From contig CAZSMU010000011.1 of NCBI GenBank assembly GCA_964607915.1, positions 1 through 50,617 on the forward strand: a DNA stretch of 50,617 bases. The letters are read 5' to 3'. Below the pieces are notes generated by a model that was given only the letters and a program-made list of their open reading frames with translations, made no database searches and was not told the DNA's origin. The translations under genes were made by a program, and so were the position numbers. Below are positions 1 through 7,679 of the stretch, piece by piece. This DNA comes from JADJPL01 sp964607915 (GTDB lineage Bacteria; Bacteroidota; Bacteroidia; Chitinophagales; Saprospiraceae). Numbering within the stretch: position 1 is the stretch's first letter; every line of letters begins with the position of its first letter.

Positions 1-139
1 CGATGTCCATATAGACCATTCCGGGAAGTTTGACGTCATCCACGTAGTTGCCTTTCCCCTGGATGAAACGGGCGTCTTCCTTTCTTTTTTTGGAATGCCC
101 CATTCCTCCAATTTCCTTGGACGTTTTACATTCTATCAT
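1..139 (-). CDS. Molybdenum hydroxylase large subunit (CoxL/XDH family), N-terminal fragment
   Basis: Only the first 46 codons are in the window; the gene runs off the left edge. The visible N-terminus reads ...GGMGHSKKRKEDARF, then a G-N-Y-V-D-D stretch, the usual opening of large (molybdopterin-cytosine-dinucleotide-binding) subunits of aerobic CO dehydrogenases and related aldehyde/xanthine oxidoreductases. I start it at the ATG at 139; an in-frame ATG at 103 would remove the conserved GGMGHS lead-in. It follows the small subunit gene by 38 bp on the same strand, giving gene order medium-small-large. The active-site loop that separates true CO dehydrogenase (form I) from form II and other hydroxylases lies outside the window, so the substrate cannot be called. 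Confidence 0.85.
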   Translation of the reverse strand, partial: MIECKTSKEIGGMGHSKKRKEDARFIQGKGNYVDDVKLPGMVYMDI

Positions 140-177
140 GAAAAATAGATTTCTTCGGTTAAGTGAAATAGAGGTGA

Positions 178-681
178 TTATACAAATTCAGGTTCGGTGG
201 AGGGCAATTCGCGGCCTTCCAGTTTGGCTGAGGCGTACTGAACGGCTTTGACGATATTGTTGTACCCGGTGCAGCGGCACAAGTTGCCGGATATCCCCCA
301 GCGGATTTCCTCTTCGCTCGGGTTGGGGTTTTTCTCCAGCATTTCCACTGCGCGCATCATCATGCCGGGGGTACAGAACCCGCAATGCAGGGCGTGGTTG
401 AGGTGGAAGCCTTCCTGGATAGGGTGTAAGCCCTCTGCAGTGGCCAGGCCTTCTACGGTGGTGATGGATTTGCCATTGGCCTGAACGGCCAGTACGGTAC
501 AGGACTTGGCGGATTTACCGTCGATCAGGATGGTACATGCCCCGCAACTGGACGTGTCGCAGCCGATGTGCGTCCCAGTCATGTTGAGGACTTCCCGGAT
601 GGCGTGGACCAGCAACATCCTCGGCTCTACCTCGATGGTATGGGCTGTCCCGTTTACGCTTAGGGTGATTGATTTTTTCAT
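178..681 (-). CDS. coxS: Molybdenum hydroxylase small subunit, two [2Fe-2S] clusters (CoxS-like)
   Basis: A 167-residue iron-sulfur subunit that passes electrons between the molybdenum centre in the large subunit and FAD in the medium subunit. The N-terminal plant-ferredoxin-like domain holds Cys41, Cys46, Cys49 and Cys61; the C-terminal helical domain holds Cys100-x2-Cys103 and Cys135-x-Cys137 (the CGFC and CRC motifs). All eight ligands are present and the length is normal for the family. It lies 5 bp after the medium subunit and 38 bp before the large subunit, so the three are probably one transcript and one heterotrimeric complex. The gene symbol reflects family only; carbon monoxide as substrate is not shown. 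Confidence 0.93.
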   Translation of the reverse strand: MKKSITLSVNGTAHTIEVEPRMLLVHAIREVLNMTGTHIGCDTSSCGACTILIDGKSAKSCTVLAVQANGKSITTVEGLATAEGLHPIQEGFHLNHALHCGFCTPGMMMRAVEMLEKNPNPSEEEIRWGISGNLCRCTGYNNIVKAVQYASAKLEGRELPSTEPEFV

Positions 682-686
682 TGGTT

Positions 687-1559
687 TTACGCGTTTTGAG
701 CTCTTTCAATAGCCAGTTTCAACATGCGCCTGGTAACTACTTTTACCAGGTGTCTTTTGTACTCCTCGTCGCCCCGAAGATCAGCGGAAGGGCTGCAATC
801 TTCAGAGGCATACTGAGCGGCCAGATCAATCAGGTCATCGCTAGGTGTGTTGCCGGCCAGCACTTCTTCCGAGCGGGAAGCGCGCATCGGCAGAGGGTTG
901 ACGTTGGTCAGGCCGATGCCGACCCGGGAGCACGTCCCGTTTTCGTCGAGTTGTACCACAGCTGCTACGCCGGCAGCAGCATAGTCCCCTGCTTTGCGCT
1001 CCACTTTATAGTAGGCAGAACCAAACTTGCCCGATGCAGCGGGTATGCGGATTTCGGTCAGGATTTCCCCGGGCTGGACCGCAGTGGTATAGAACCCGAA
1101 GAAGAACTCGTCAATAGGGACCGTCCGCTTTCCTTCCTTACTGCTGATTTCTACTTCTGCTCCCAGGGCGAGCATTACAGCAGGGTGGTCGTTGGCTGCG
1201 TCCCCGTGGGCGATGTTTCCCCCGATTGTGCCGAAGTTCCGAACCTGGGGGTCGGCAATCAGATGGGTAGCATCTTTGAAAATGTGGTACTTTCCGGCAA
1301 TGATACCGGAATCTTCCAGGTCAACTTCCCGGGTCATCGCCCCGATTTTCAGGTATCCGTCCTCTTCTTTGATGTACGCCAGTCCCGGGATACCATTGAT
1401 ATCAACCAGGTGGGTGGGCGAAGAGAACCGGAGCTTCATCATGGGGATTAGGCTGTGCCCGCCCGCCAGGATTTTTGCTTCGTCCCCATACTCTTCTAAC
1501 AAGGCGAACGCCTCATCTAGGGACGAAGGAGCATCGTAGTGAAATGGTTCTGCAATCAT
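687..1559 (-). CDS. coxM: Molybdenum hydroxylase FAD-binding medium subunit (CoxM-like)
   Basis: A 290-residue flavoprotein subunit. The two FAD-binding signatures of the family are visible: AGGHSLIPMMKLR near residues 32-44 and TIGGNIAHGDAANDHPA near 110-126. The N-terminal two thirds is the FAD-binding fold and the last ~100 residues match the CO-dehydrogenase flavoprotein C-terminal domain. The start at 1559 gives the usual N-terminus, in which the sequence FHYDAPSSLDEA follows within ten residues. It is followed by the small subunit after 5 bp and preceded by a small membrane protein 7 bp upstream on the same strand. Maturation genes usual for this enzyme class (a MoxR-like CoxD, CoxG, XdhC) are not in the window. 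Confidence 0.93.
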   Translation of the reverse strand: MIAEPFHYDAPSSLDEAFALLEEYGDEAKILAGGHSLIPMMKLRFSSPTHLVDINGIPGLAYIKEEDGYLKIGAMTREVDLEDSGIIAGKYHIFKDATHLIADPQVRNFGTIGGNIAHGDAANDHPAVMLALGAEVEISSKEGKRTVPIDEFFFGFYTTAVQPGEILTEIRIPAASGKFGSAYYKVERKAGDYAAAGVAAVVQLDENGTCSRVGIGLTNVNPLPMRASRSEEVLAGNTPSDDLIDLAAQYASEDCSPSADLRGDEEYKRHLVKVVTRRMLKLAIERAQNA

Positions 1560-1566
1560 CGGTGAA

Positions 1567-2001
1567 TTACATTTTAGTTCGTAATTTTAAGCTCGTTAAA
1601 AGGGAAAAACAGGTTCGCTTGAAATATGCAAAGCTGCCGTTGTACCAAATTCCAAAAAACAGGATGGATACACCGGCATAGTAGAGCAGCATGGATATCC
1701 AGAGGACCTGACTGGCCACTATACAAAAGATACCCGCCATAGCTATGAGCCCTGCATGGAAAGTCCGGACGCCTTTTCGGTTCAATAGAATTCCCAGAAG
1801 GACAATGACGGCGAAGCCTACGGTGATATAAGTGGAGATATTGCCAGCGTTCGGGTACATCGTCGTGCCCCCGCAAAGTGGGATGGCACCTGCATACGCC
1901 ATGATGCAAAAAGGACATTTGGGCAAGATGGCTACGACTACGGCGGGCAGCCACGGTACATGCCGCCATCTTTTTTGGGTACAAGTAGAGCAATTGGCCA
2001 T
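1567..2001 (-). CDS. Small cysteine-rich membrane protein, function unknown
   Basis: A 144-residue protein I do not recognise. It has about four hydrophobic segments (near residues 18-38, 57-73, 83-101 and 104-122). Near the N-terminus lies C4-x2-C7, and at the start of the first membrane segment C29-x2-C32 (KCPFC) followed by C43. Paired CxxC motifs at a membrane suggest metal or disulfide chemistry, but that is inference. It is the first gene of the run into the molybdenum hydroxylase genes, only 7 bp before the medium subunit, so it is probably co-transcribed. It could instead be an unrelated neighbour of the MerC/thiol membrane-protein type. Upstream is a long copy of the interspersed repeat. 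Confidence 0.7.
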   Translation of the reverse strand: MANCSTCTQKRWRHVPWLPAVVVAILPKCPFCIMAYAGAIPLCGGTTMYPNAGNISTYITVGFAVIVLLGILLNRKGVRTFHAGLIAMAGIFCIVASQVLWISMLLYYAGVSILFFGIWYNGSFAYFKRTCFSLLTSLKLRTKM

Positions 2002-2040
2002 ATTTTCTCAATTTGACAATAAAGCAATGAGAAGGGTGAA

Positions 2041-2202
2041 AGACTAGTTTGCGAGGGAATTCGTCGAGGGGCTGAAAGGATTCTTTTTTTCCAAACGGTA
2101 CCTTTTTTGGTCGTATATTGCTGCTATACGCTCTAAAAAGTTTTCGTAGAAACAAAAAAATATTCTTTTCCCCCTCTCGCTGGCCTTGGCAATGAGTTAT
2201 AG
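2041..2202. repeat. Interspersed inverted repeat, long form (degenerate copy)
   Basis: The left end AGACTAGTTTGCGAGGG and the right end around 2178-2202 resemble the ends of the complete copy at 40034..40204. The inner part (about 2091-2154) matches the reverse complement of that copy's hairpin, including TTTTTTGGTCGTATATTG opposite its CGCTATATGACCGAAAAAA. It lies between the start of the membrane-protein gene (2001) and the plus-strand unit at 2449. From 2203 to 2289 I see no gene or clear signal. Confidence 0.7.
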
Positions 2203-2289
2203 GAAATCAAAGTTGTCGTCTTGTACGGCATGGAACACAGAAGCTAAACTTGACATTGGGAAAATGGTTTTTAAAAAAAGCAGATTTTT

Positions 2290-2319
2290 TTGTTAAAAAA
2301 GAAAAAACCCGTACTATAT
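2290..2319 (+). promoter_or_regulatory. Weak candidate promoter for the amidinotransferase/DUF5682 pair
   Basis: TTG at 2290-2292 and TACTATAT at 2312-2319 are 19 nt apart, the spacing of the Bacteroidota promoter, but the second box matches TAnnTTTG poorly. It would give an untranslated leader of about 125 nt containing the short repeat at 2371-2430. Confidence 0.25.
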
Positions 2320-2370
2320 TCCCCCTAACCCGGCTAACCAAAAATTAAGGTCGGAGTCTTCTGATGGTTT

Positions 2371-2430
2371 TACTTGTTGCGAAAGGGTTTGCAAGGTGGG
2401 GAGAAAAGTCTTTTGAGCCCCTCGTAACCC
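2371..2430. repeat. Interspersed inverted repeat, short form
   Basis: Arms ACTTGTTGCGAAAGGG (left) and GCCCCTCGTAACCC (right) are inverted repeats of each other, enclosing GGGGAGAAAAGTCTTTTGA. It resembles the other short copies at 13276..13353 and 50401..50478. It lies 19 bp before the start codon at 2449, so if transcribed it would place a hairpin in the leader. Confidence 0.65.
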
Positions 2431-2448
2431 GCCATAAAAAAAATAAAG

Positions 2449-3336
2449 ATGACAGATTTTTCAGGCAAAACCGCCCATTCCGAGTACGGTGCTTTACAGA
2501 CCGTTTTCCTGAAACGGGTTGAAGATGCCTTTATGGACGATGCGAAAATAGACCAGGACTGGCAGCCCCTGCACTTCACTGGCCGGCCTGACCTGGAAAA
2601 GGCCAGGGAAGAGTACCGCGTCTTTGAGGCCCATATCCGGAACAGCGGGGCCGAGCTTCACTTTCTTCCTGCCGATGGGTTGCTCACTATGGATTCGCTG
2701 TATTGTAGGGATGCCGCGCTAAGCACGAATGCAGGGATGATTCTTTGCAACATGGGCAAAGCCCTGCGAAGAGCCGAGTCAGAGGCTCAAAAAGCAGCTT
2801 TTTTAGCGCGTGGAATCCCTATCCTCGGGCAAATAGAAGCTCCGGGTACGCTGGAAGGTGGCGACTGCGCCTGGCTCGACGAGCATACCCTGGCAGTAGC
2901 CCACAGCTACCGGACCAATGAAGAGGGTATCCGCCAGTTGCGCCTCTTGCTGCAAGCGCTGGGCGTCGCGGTGCTGGACTACTCGCTGCCGCACTACAAA
3001 GGCCCTTCAGACGTATTCCACCTGATGTCTGTATTCAGTCCGGTAGATAAAGACCTCGCCGTCGTCTATTCCCCGCTCATGCCGATTGCGTTCCGCAACG
3101 AACTCCTGAGGCGGGCGTATCGGCTGGTGGAAGTGCCGGCGGAGGAATTCGAGATGGCGTGTAATGTGCTGGCGCTGGCCCCGCGCTGCTGCCTTATGCT
3201 GGAGGGGTATCCTCAGACGCGGCGCGCCCTGGAAGACGCGGGCGCTACGGTGCTGACCTATCCGGGGGAAGAAATCAGCGTTAAAGGCGGCGGCGGCCCC
3301 ACTTGTATGAGCCGGCCTGTCTGGCGCTCTATATAA
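2449..3336 (+). CDS. Amidinotransferase-superfamily guanidino hydrolase (DDAH/arginine-deiminase-like)
   Basis: A 295-residue protein of the guanidino-group-modifying enzyme fold, which hydrolyses or transfers the guanidine carbon of arginine or methylarginines through a covalent cysteine. Visible elements: EYGALQTVFLKR at the N-terminus; MDSLYCRD near 81-88 and EGGD at 136-139 (substrate carboxylates); FHLMS with catalytic His191; and GGGGPTCMSRP with nucleophile Cys286 near the end. The length fits dimethylarginine dimethylaminohydrolase or related citrullinases better than full arginine deiminases (about 410 residues). The exact substrate cannot be read from the sequence. The DUF5682 gene follows after 5 bp, so the two are probably co-transcribed. 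A weak promoter and a short repeat lie upstream. Confidence 0.88.
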   Translation: MTDFSGKTAHSEYGALQTVFLKRVEDAFMDDAKIDQDWQPLHFTGRPDLEKAREEYRVFEAHIRNSGAELHFLPADGLLTMDSLYCRDAALSTNAGMILCNMGKALRRAESEAQKAAFLARGIPILGQIEAPGTLEGGDCAWLDEHTLAVAHSYRTNEEGIRQLRLLLQALGVAVLDYSLPHYKGPSDVFHLMSVFSPVDKDLAVVYSPLMPIAFRNELLRRAYRLVEVPAEEFEMACNVLALAPRCCLMLEGYPQTRRALEDAGATVLTYPGEEISVKGGGGPTCMSRPVWRSI

Positions 3337-3341
3337 CGCTC

Positions 3342-5534
3342 ATGCGCGAAGAGCTTCGCATTTTCGGCATACGCCACCATGGGCCGGGCTCGGCGACGGC
3401 GTTAAAGCGGGCGCTGCAAGTGTTTCGCCCCGACTGTCTGTTGGTAGAAGCTCCTGAAGAGGCAACTCCTCTTTTTCCGCAGCTCCTGCACCCGCAGGCT
3501 GTCTTGCCCCTGGCTTTGCTTTTGTATGAGCCGGCCCGTTTCGAGCAAGCATCGTATCTTCCCTTTGCTGAATTTTCGCCTGAGTTGCAGGCCCTGCGCT
3601 ACGGCCTGCAACAGGAGATAGCGGTTCGCGCCATAGACCTGCCGGCGGCGGTTGCTTTTGGGCATCCCTCTTCTGCCGGGGTGGCCCGATTGCAGCAGGA
3701 CCCCATGCACCATCTCGCCGTATTGGCAGGCTTCGACGATAGTGAGCGTTGGTGGGATTCCGTTTTCGAACAAATGGATAACCCCGGTAGTATTTTTGAG
3801 CTCATCCTGGAGCTCATGCGCGACCTGCGCGAGGCAGATCTGCGCGAGGAGAGCCGCGAAACCCTATTGCGCGAAGCCTGGATGCGGCAACAAGTGAGAA
3901 AGGCCAAAGGCGAAGGCTTTGAACGTATCGCCGTCGTCTGTGGCGCATGGCATGCCCCGATTCTCGACCGTACCGAGGATTTTTCAGAAAAAGAAGATCG
4001 CGCCCTGCTGCGCGGCCTGCGGAAAGCCAAAGTAGCGGCGTGTTGGATTCCGTGGAGCTACGAGCGCCTGGCTTTCTCTTCGGGATATGCGGCGGGGGTT
4101 ATCTCGCCAGCCTGGTACGAATTGTTGTTCAGAAAACGGGAATCCCTGGCGGCAAACTGGATGGTCCGGGCGGGCCGCCTGTTCCGGCAAGAGCGGTTTG
4201 AGGTCTCGCCGGCGCACATCCAGGAAGCCGTGCGATTGGCGGAAACGTTGGCGGCCTTGCGCATGAAGAGCGTCCCCGGCATAGGGGAACTCGAAGAAGC
4301 TGCCATCAGCGTCTTGTGCGATGGCCGTGAGGAACGCATTGCCTTGATCCGGGAGCGCCTGGTCATCGGGACCTTGGTAGGCAAAGCTCCTTCGGAATTT
4401 GCAACCCCGCTGCAACAAGATCTGGAGCGCTGCGTGAAAACCGCCCGGCTCTCCAGGGAATTCAAGAGCAGCGAGCGGGTGCGCAAGGAGCTCGACTTGC
4501 GCATCGCTTCCAACCGCGCGGCCAGTCAGCTCATCCATCGCCTGCACCTGCTGGATATCCCCTGGGGCGAACCTGGATATGCCCGTGGGGAGAGCCTGGG
4601 TACGTTCAAAGAGATTTGGAAGCTAAAATGGAAGCCCGATTATATGATCCGGCTCATCCAGGCCGGGTTGTGGGGAGTGCGCATCGAAGAAGCGGCCCTT
4701 CGCCGTACCCTCGACCGGGCCACCCGGCTCAACGCCCTTCCGGAGGCCCTAAATCTACTGTGGGAGGTGCTGGATGCGGCACTGACCGAAGCCACCGCCC
4801 CTCTTCTCCAAAAAATCCAGGTATTTGCCGCCACTACGAAAGAAGTGGACCGGTTGCTGATGGCTCTCCCCGCCCTCGCCCGGATTATTCGATACGGGGA
4901 TGCCCGCGGAACGGACCGGGCTGCGATAGCGGCTTTGGCAGATGAAATCATCCCCCGGGCTGCTATCGGCCTGCCCTCGGCCGTGTGCCAGATTTCCGAG
5001 GAGTACGCACAAGAGTGGTTTCAACTCGTCCTGGGGGCTCATCACGCACTGCGGGGGTTGGAAGATACAAAGGGTATGGCGGTATGGTACCAGGCGTTGC
5101 AGGAGCTGGCGCTCAACCGGCAATCCAACCCGCTCATAGCCGGGTTGGCGGTTCGGTTGCTGATAGAAGGGCATGTGTGGCCCGACGCGATGTGCGATAT
5201 GGCGTTTGAAGCCGCTCTTTCAAACGCTACGGAACCCCTTCAAAGCGCTTTCTGGCTCGAGGGGTTTACCAGTGGGCCAGCCTTGGTGCTGCTCCATACG
5301 CCCGGGGTATGGCAGCGGCTGGACAACTGGGTGCGCGCTCTGTCTGATGAGGAATTCAAACAAATTCTTCCGGTGTTGAGGCGCACTTTCTCCCGTTTTT
5401 CAAGGGCGGAGCGCCGTGTTTTGCAACAGCGTGTCGCGCGAGGGAGCGAGCAGGTGCCCGATACAGGACAGCCGTTTAACCCGCAGCGCCTGGCACTCAT
5501 AAAGTCGAGCATAGACGGCCTTTTGGGGAAATAA
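3342..5534 (+). CDS. DUF5682 family protein (EreA/ChaN-like N-terminal domain)
   Basis: A 730-residue cytosolic protein. The N-terminal ~300 residues carry the hallmarks I associate with DUF5682: FGIRHHGPGSA right after the start, LLVEAPEEA near 35-45, and VCGAWHAP near 197-205, a layout like EreA/ChaN/TraB-type hydrolases. The rest is long, helical and featureless to the eye. I start at ATG 3342; an in-frame ATG at 3303 lies inside the end of the preceding gene and adds non-conserved residues. Families of this kind are often next to MoxR ATPase, VWA-domain and SWIM zinc-finger genes; none is here, and the window's MoxR (26234) belongs to a different cluster. Biochemical function is unknown. 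Confidence 0.8.
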   Translation: MREELRIFGIRHHGPGSATALKRALQVFRPDCLLVEAPEEATPLFPQLLHPQAVLPLALLLYEPARFEQASYLPFAEFSPELQALRYGLQQEIAVRAIDLPAAVAFGHPSSAGVARLQQDPMHHLAVLAGFDDSERWWDSVFEQMDNPGSIFELILELMRDLREADLREESRETLLREAWMRQQVRKAKGEGFERIAVVCGAWHAPILDRTEDFSEKEDRALLRGLRKAKVAACWIPWSYERLAFSSGYAAGVISPAWYELLFRKRESLAANWMVRAGRLFRQERFEVSPAHIQEAVRLAETLAALRMKSVPGIGELEEAAISVLCDGREERIALIRERLVIGTLVGKAPSEFATPLQQDLERCVKTARLSREFKSSERVRKELDLRIASNRAASQLIHRLHLLDIPWGEPGYARGESLGTFKEIWKLKWKPDYMIRLIQAGLWGVRIEEAALRRTLDRATRLNALPEALNLLWEVLDAALTEATAPLLQKIQVFAATTKEVDRLLMALPALARIIRYGDARGTDRAAIAALADEIIPRAAIGLPSAVCQISEEYAQEWFQLVLGAHHALRGLEDTKGMAVWYQALQELALNRQSNPLIAGLAVRLLIEGHVWPDAMCDMAFEAALSNATEPLQSAFWLEGFTSGPALVLLHTPGVWQRLDNWVRALSDEEFKQILPVLRRTFSRFSRAERRVLQQRVARGSEQVPDTGQPFNPQRLALIKSSIDGLLGK

Positions 5535-5541
5535 GCCCCTC

Positions 5542-6786
5542 TTACCAACTCACGCCGGCACCGCCGCCGCCGGATCTCCCGCCGCCCCAGCTTCCCCCGC
5601 CCCGGCTGGAGCCGCTACTGCTGCTCGAAGACGCCTGCAGCTTGGGCAGGATGACCTCTTTGCGGCGCTGGAAGTTGCAGTTTTTGCATTGATAGATCTC
5701 CTCCATCAGGCCCGTACTGGAGTAGGTCGCACTGCGGATTTTATGCGACTCGGCCAGGAAATAGGTAGTGTAGCGGCACTCCGGGCAGCGCTTGTACTTG
5801 TGGAAGACTTTTGCAGGATAGCGGAGTATGAGAATATCGTCCCCGCTTTCCGTCACCCATACGTCGTAGTCTGAAACGCCTATTTCCTCTTCTGTGACCT
5901 GGCCTTTTTCCAGGTAGGCATCTTCCTCCTCTTTTGGCAACAGACGCATGGCTGTTCCGCTTTTGCGGCTGTTGCGCGGCTGATAGCGCAGCACTTTCAA
6001 TTTACGGGAAAGCCAGGCGTAGAGTATGAAATAAGGTACCGGAAACAGCACAAACCAAAACCTGTGCCGAAGTTTGTACAGGTACAGGTACTTGTCGTAG
6101 ATTTCCTGTTTGGAACGCAGGGCATTGAACGCCAGAGAAATCAGGAGCCCATGCACGAAGAGGTTCAGAACCATGTAAATCACGATGGCTACTATAAGCC
6201 CGGTATTGCTTTCCTTATCCGATGATTTCCCCTCGGCCTTGATTTCCGCTACGGAATCCGGGTTATCCAGCAACTCCTTGAAGCGCGTGACCGCAGCAAT
6301 CAGCCCTTTGCCGTATTCCTGCTGTTGAAACCAGGGCACCAGGGCTTCCATCCCCACGCGGTAGCAGGTGATATCGGGCAGTACACCCTCCAGGCCATAG
6401 CCGGTTTCGAATTCGGTGCGGCGCTGATCCATCACCACGAGGATGAGCAAGCCATTGTCCGTTTCGCGCTGACCAATGCCCCAGGTCTCAAAAAGTGCCG
6501 TGGCAAATTCCTTCGGGCTGTCTTCCCCGATGGAAGGGAGCACCGCCACAGCAATTTGTGCTGTACTGGAATCCTCTACTGCTGCGATCAGGCGGTTCAA
6601 CTCGGCCACGTCAGCAGCCTTGAGTACTCCTCCCGGATCACTAACATAGCCTCCCCCTGTTTTTTTGGGGTCGGGAACGGTTTGAGGGGTGAATACTCGT
6701 CCTTCCTGACTCCAAACATGTAAAGACAGAAGGCAAGAGAGCAAACACAGCAGCCATGGCCGTGAAAAAGCGCGGATTGTTTTCAT
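5542..6786 (-). CDS. Exported TPM-domain membrane protein with zinc ribbon
   Basis: A 414-residue protein. A signal peptide (residues 1-26, ending ...LHVWSQ) is followed by a TPM domain (about 45-185; YVSDPGGVLKAADVAELNRL, FATALFETWGIGQRETDNG) found in photosystem-repair and other envelope proteins. Two membrane segments follow near 200-230 and 245-262. Then comes a cytosolic part with a CPEC...CKNC zinc ribbon near residues 335-372 and a Ser/Gly-rich tail ending SGGGGAGVSW, typical of this family. The catalytic role of TPM domains is unsettled (phosphatase activity has been claimed for some). It converges on the DUF5682 gene with a 7 bp gap and appears monocistronic. Confidence 0.88.
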   Translation of the reverse strand: MKTIRAFSRPWLLCLLSCLLSLHVWSQEGRVFTPQTVPDPKKTGGGYVSDPGGVLKAADVAELNRLIAAVEDSSTAQIAVAVLPSIGEDSPKEFATALFETWGIGQRETDNGLLILVVMDQRRTEFETGYGLEGVLPDITCYRVGMEALVPWFQQQEYGKGLIAAVTRFKELLDNPDSVAEIKAEGKSSDKESNTGLIVAIVIYMVLNLFVHGLLISLAFNALRSKQEIYDKYLYLYKLRHRFWFVLFPVPYFILYAWLSRKLKVLRYQPRNSRKSGTAMRLLPKEEEDAYLEKGQVTEEEIGVSDYDVWVTESGDDILILRYPAKVFHKYKRCPECRYTTYFLAESHKIRSATYSSTGLMEEIYQCKNCNFQRRKEVILPKLQASSSSSSGSSRGGGSWGGGRSGGGGAGVSW

Positions 6787-6830
6787 GACGGAAAATGCGG
6801 TATTCTTTTAGAGCGTGTCCCGGATTATCT

Positions 6831-6915
6831 GCTGAGGATAGAACCCAGTGTATTTTCCACCTTTCTGAAGAAGCCTGAGGAGGCTATATACCTTTGAAAA
6901 GGGAGGAACAGCGAA
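6831..6915. repeat. Interspersed repeat, inner hairpin of the long form
   Basis: TTTTCCACCTTTCTGAAG, then AAGCCTGAGGAGGCTATATACC and AAAAGGGAGGAACA, forms an imperfect inverted repeat centred near 6880. It aligns with the hairpins at 27285..27355 and 41955..42020. No clear outer ends are present. It lies in the divergent gap between the TPM gene and the LysE-type gene. Confidence 0.55.
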
Positions 6916-7058
6916 CACGGGTTCTCGTGGCTTCGCGAGGATATGTCGAACACACGTTTAGGGTCAAAAATAGAGATTTTTTATCGGCCAGGTCATATTT
7001 TTAGTCGAATAGGCTATCCTGTTTGGATAATACTGTGATAAACCCTTATTTTAGTCGC

Positions 7059-7679
7059 ATGGTATTTGTAAACAATCTCTTCTGGGGCGGCGTACTCGGG
7101 TTCATCGGCGTAGCGATACCGGGGCTGATCAACGTGACCGCTGCCAAAGTCACCCTGCGACAAGGAGTTTGGGCGGGGGTTATGTGCGCATTGGGCGCTG
7201 CGCTGGTCGTTTTCGTACAAGCCAAAGTGGCCGTCGGTTTTGCAAAGTACCTGAGTTCGCATGCAGAAGTGCTGACGAATATAAAGAAGGTTGCCATCCT
7301 TCTTTTTTTAGTGCTCAGCGTCGTATTTTTCTACCAGGCGCTGAAACCCAAGGTGCGTAAAGACGGCAGCCGCTATCCGGGAACCCCGTTTCTAAGAGGG
7401 GTGGCGACGGCAGGGATGAACATCATGAACATCCCTTTCTACTTTACGAGCAGCGCGTACCTGGATGCAAAAAATTTATTGTACCTGGCTTCTTTTTCCG
7501 GCTGGGGTGTTGCTTTCGGCGCTTTTGCGGGTAGCCTGTCGGGACTCTTGCTGTACGTTTACATGGCGGGGGGCTTGATGCAAAAGATGACTTCCTTTGA
7601 CCGCGGGGCCAACTTTTTCCTGAGCGGTCTTTTTCTTGTCCTTGCTGTCCTTCAGTGGATTCAATTGTACTTTACATGA
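7059..7679 (+). CDS. LysE/RhtB-family amino-acid exporter-like membrane protein
   Basis: A 206-residue inner-membrane protein with about six hydrophobic segments. The first contains the family-like GFIGVAIPGLINVTAAK (the position of the GPN/PGP motif of LysE proteins), and a GWGVAFGAFAGSLSGLLLYV segment lies near residue 155. The family exports amino acids or related metabolites; the substrate is not readable. I use the ATG at 7059, since the longer frame only reaches a TTG at 7023 and the shorter version has the normal length. Its stop overlaps the start of the phosphofructokinase gene (ATGA at 7676-7679), so the two are translationally coupled. Confidence 0.82.
   Translation: MVFVNNLFWGGVLGFIGVAIPGLINVTAAKVTLRQGVWAGVMCALGAALVVFVQAKVAVGFAKYLSSHAEVLTNIKKVAILLFLVLSVVFFYQALKPKVRKDGSRYPGTPFLRGVATAGMNIMNIPFYFTSSAYLDAKNLLYLASFSGWGVAFGAFAGSLSGLLLYVYMAGGLMQKMTSFDRGANFFLSGLFLVLAVLQWIQLYFT

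Noticed and set aside
3303..3341. Upstream ATG for the DUF5682 gene
   Set aside because: It would overlap the active-site end of the amidinotransferase gene by 34 bp and adds residues outside the conserved start; ATG 3342 fits better.
5542..6786. Reading the TPM domain as a proven phosphatase
   Set aside because: The domain name does not establish activity, and no catalytic residues could be assigned by eye.
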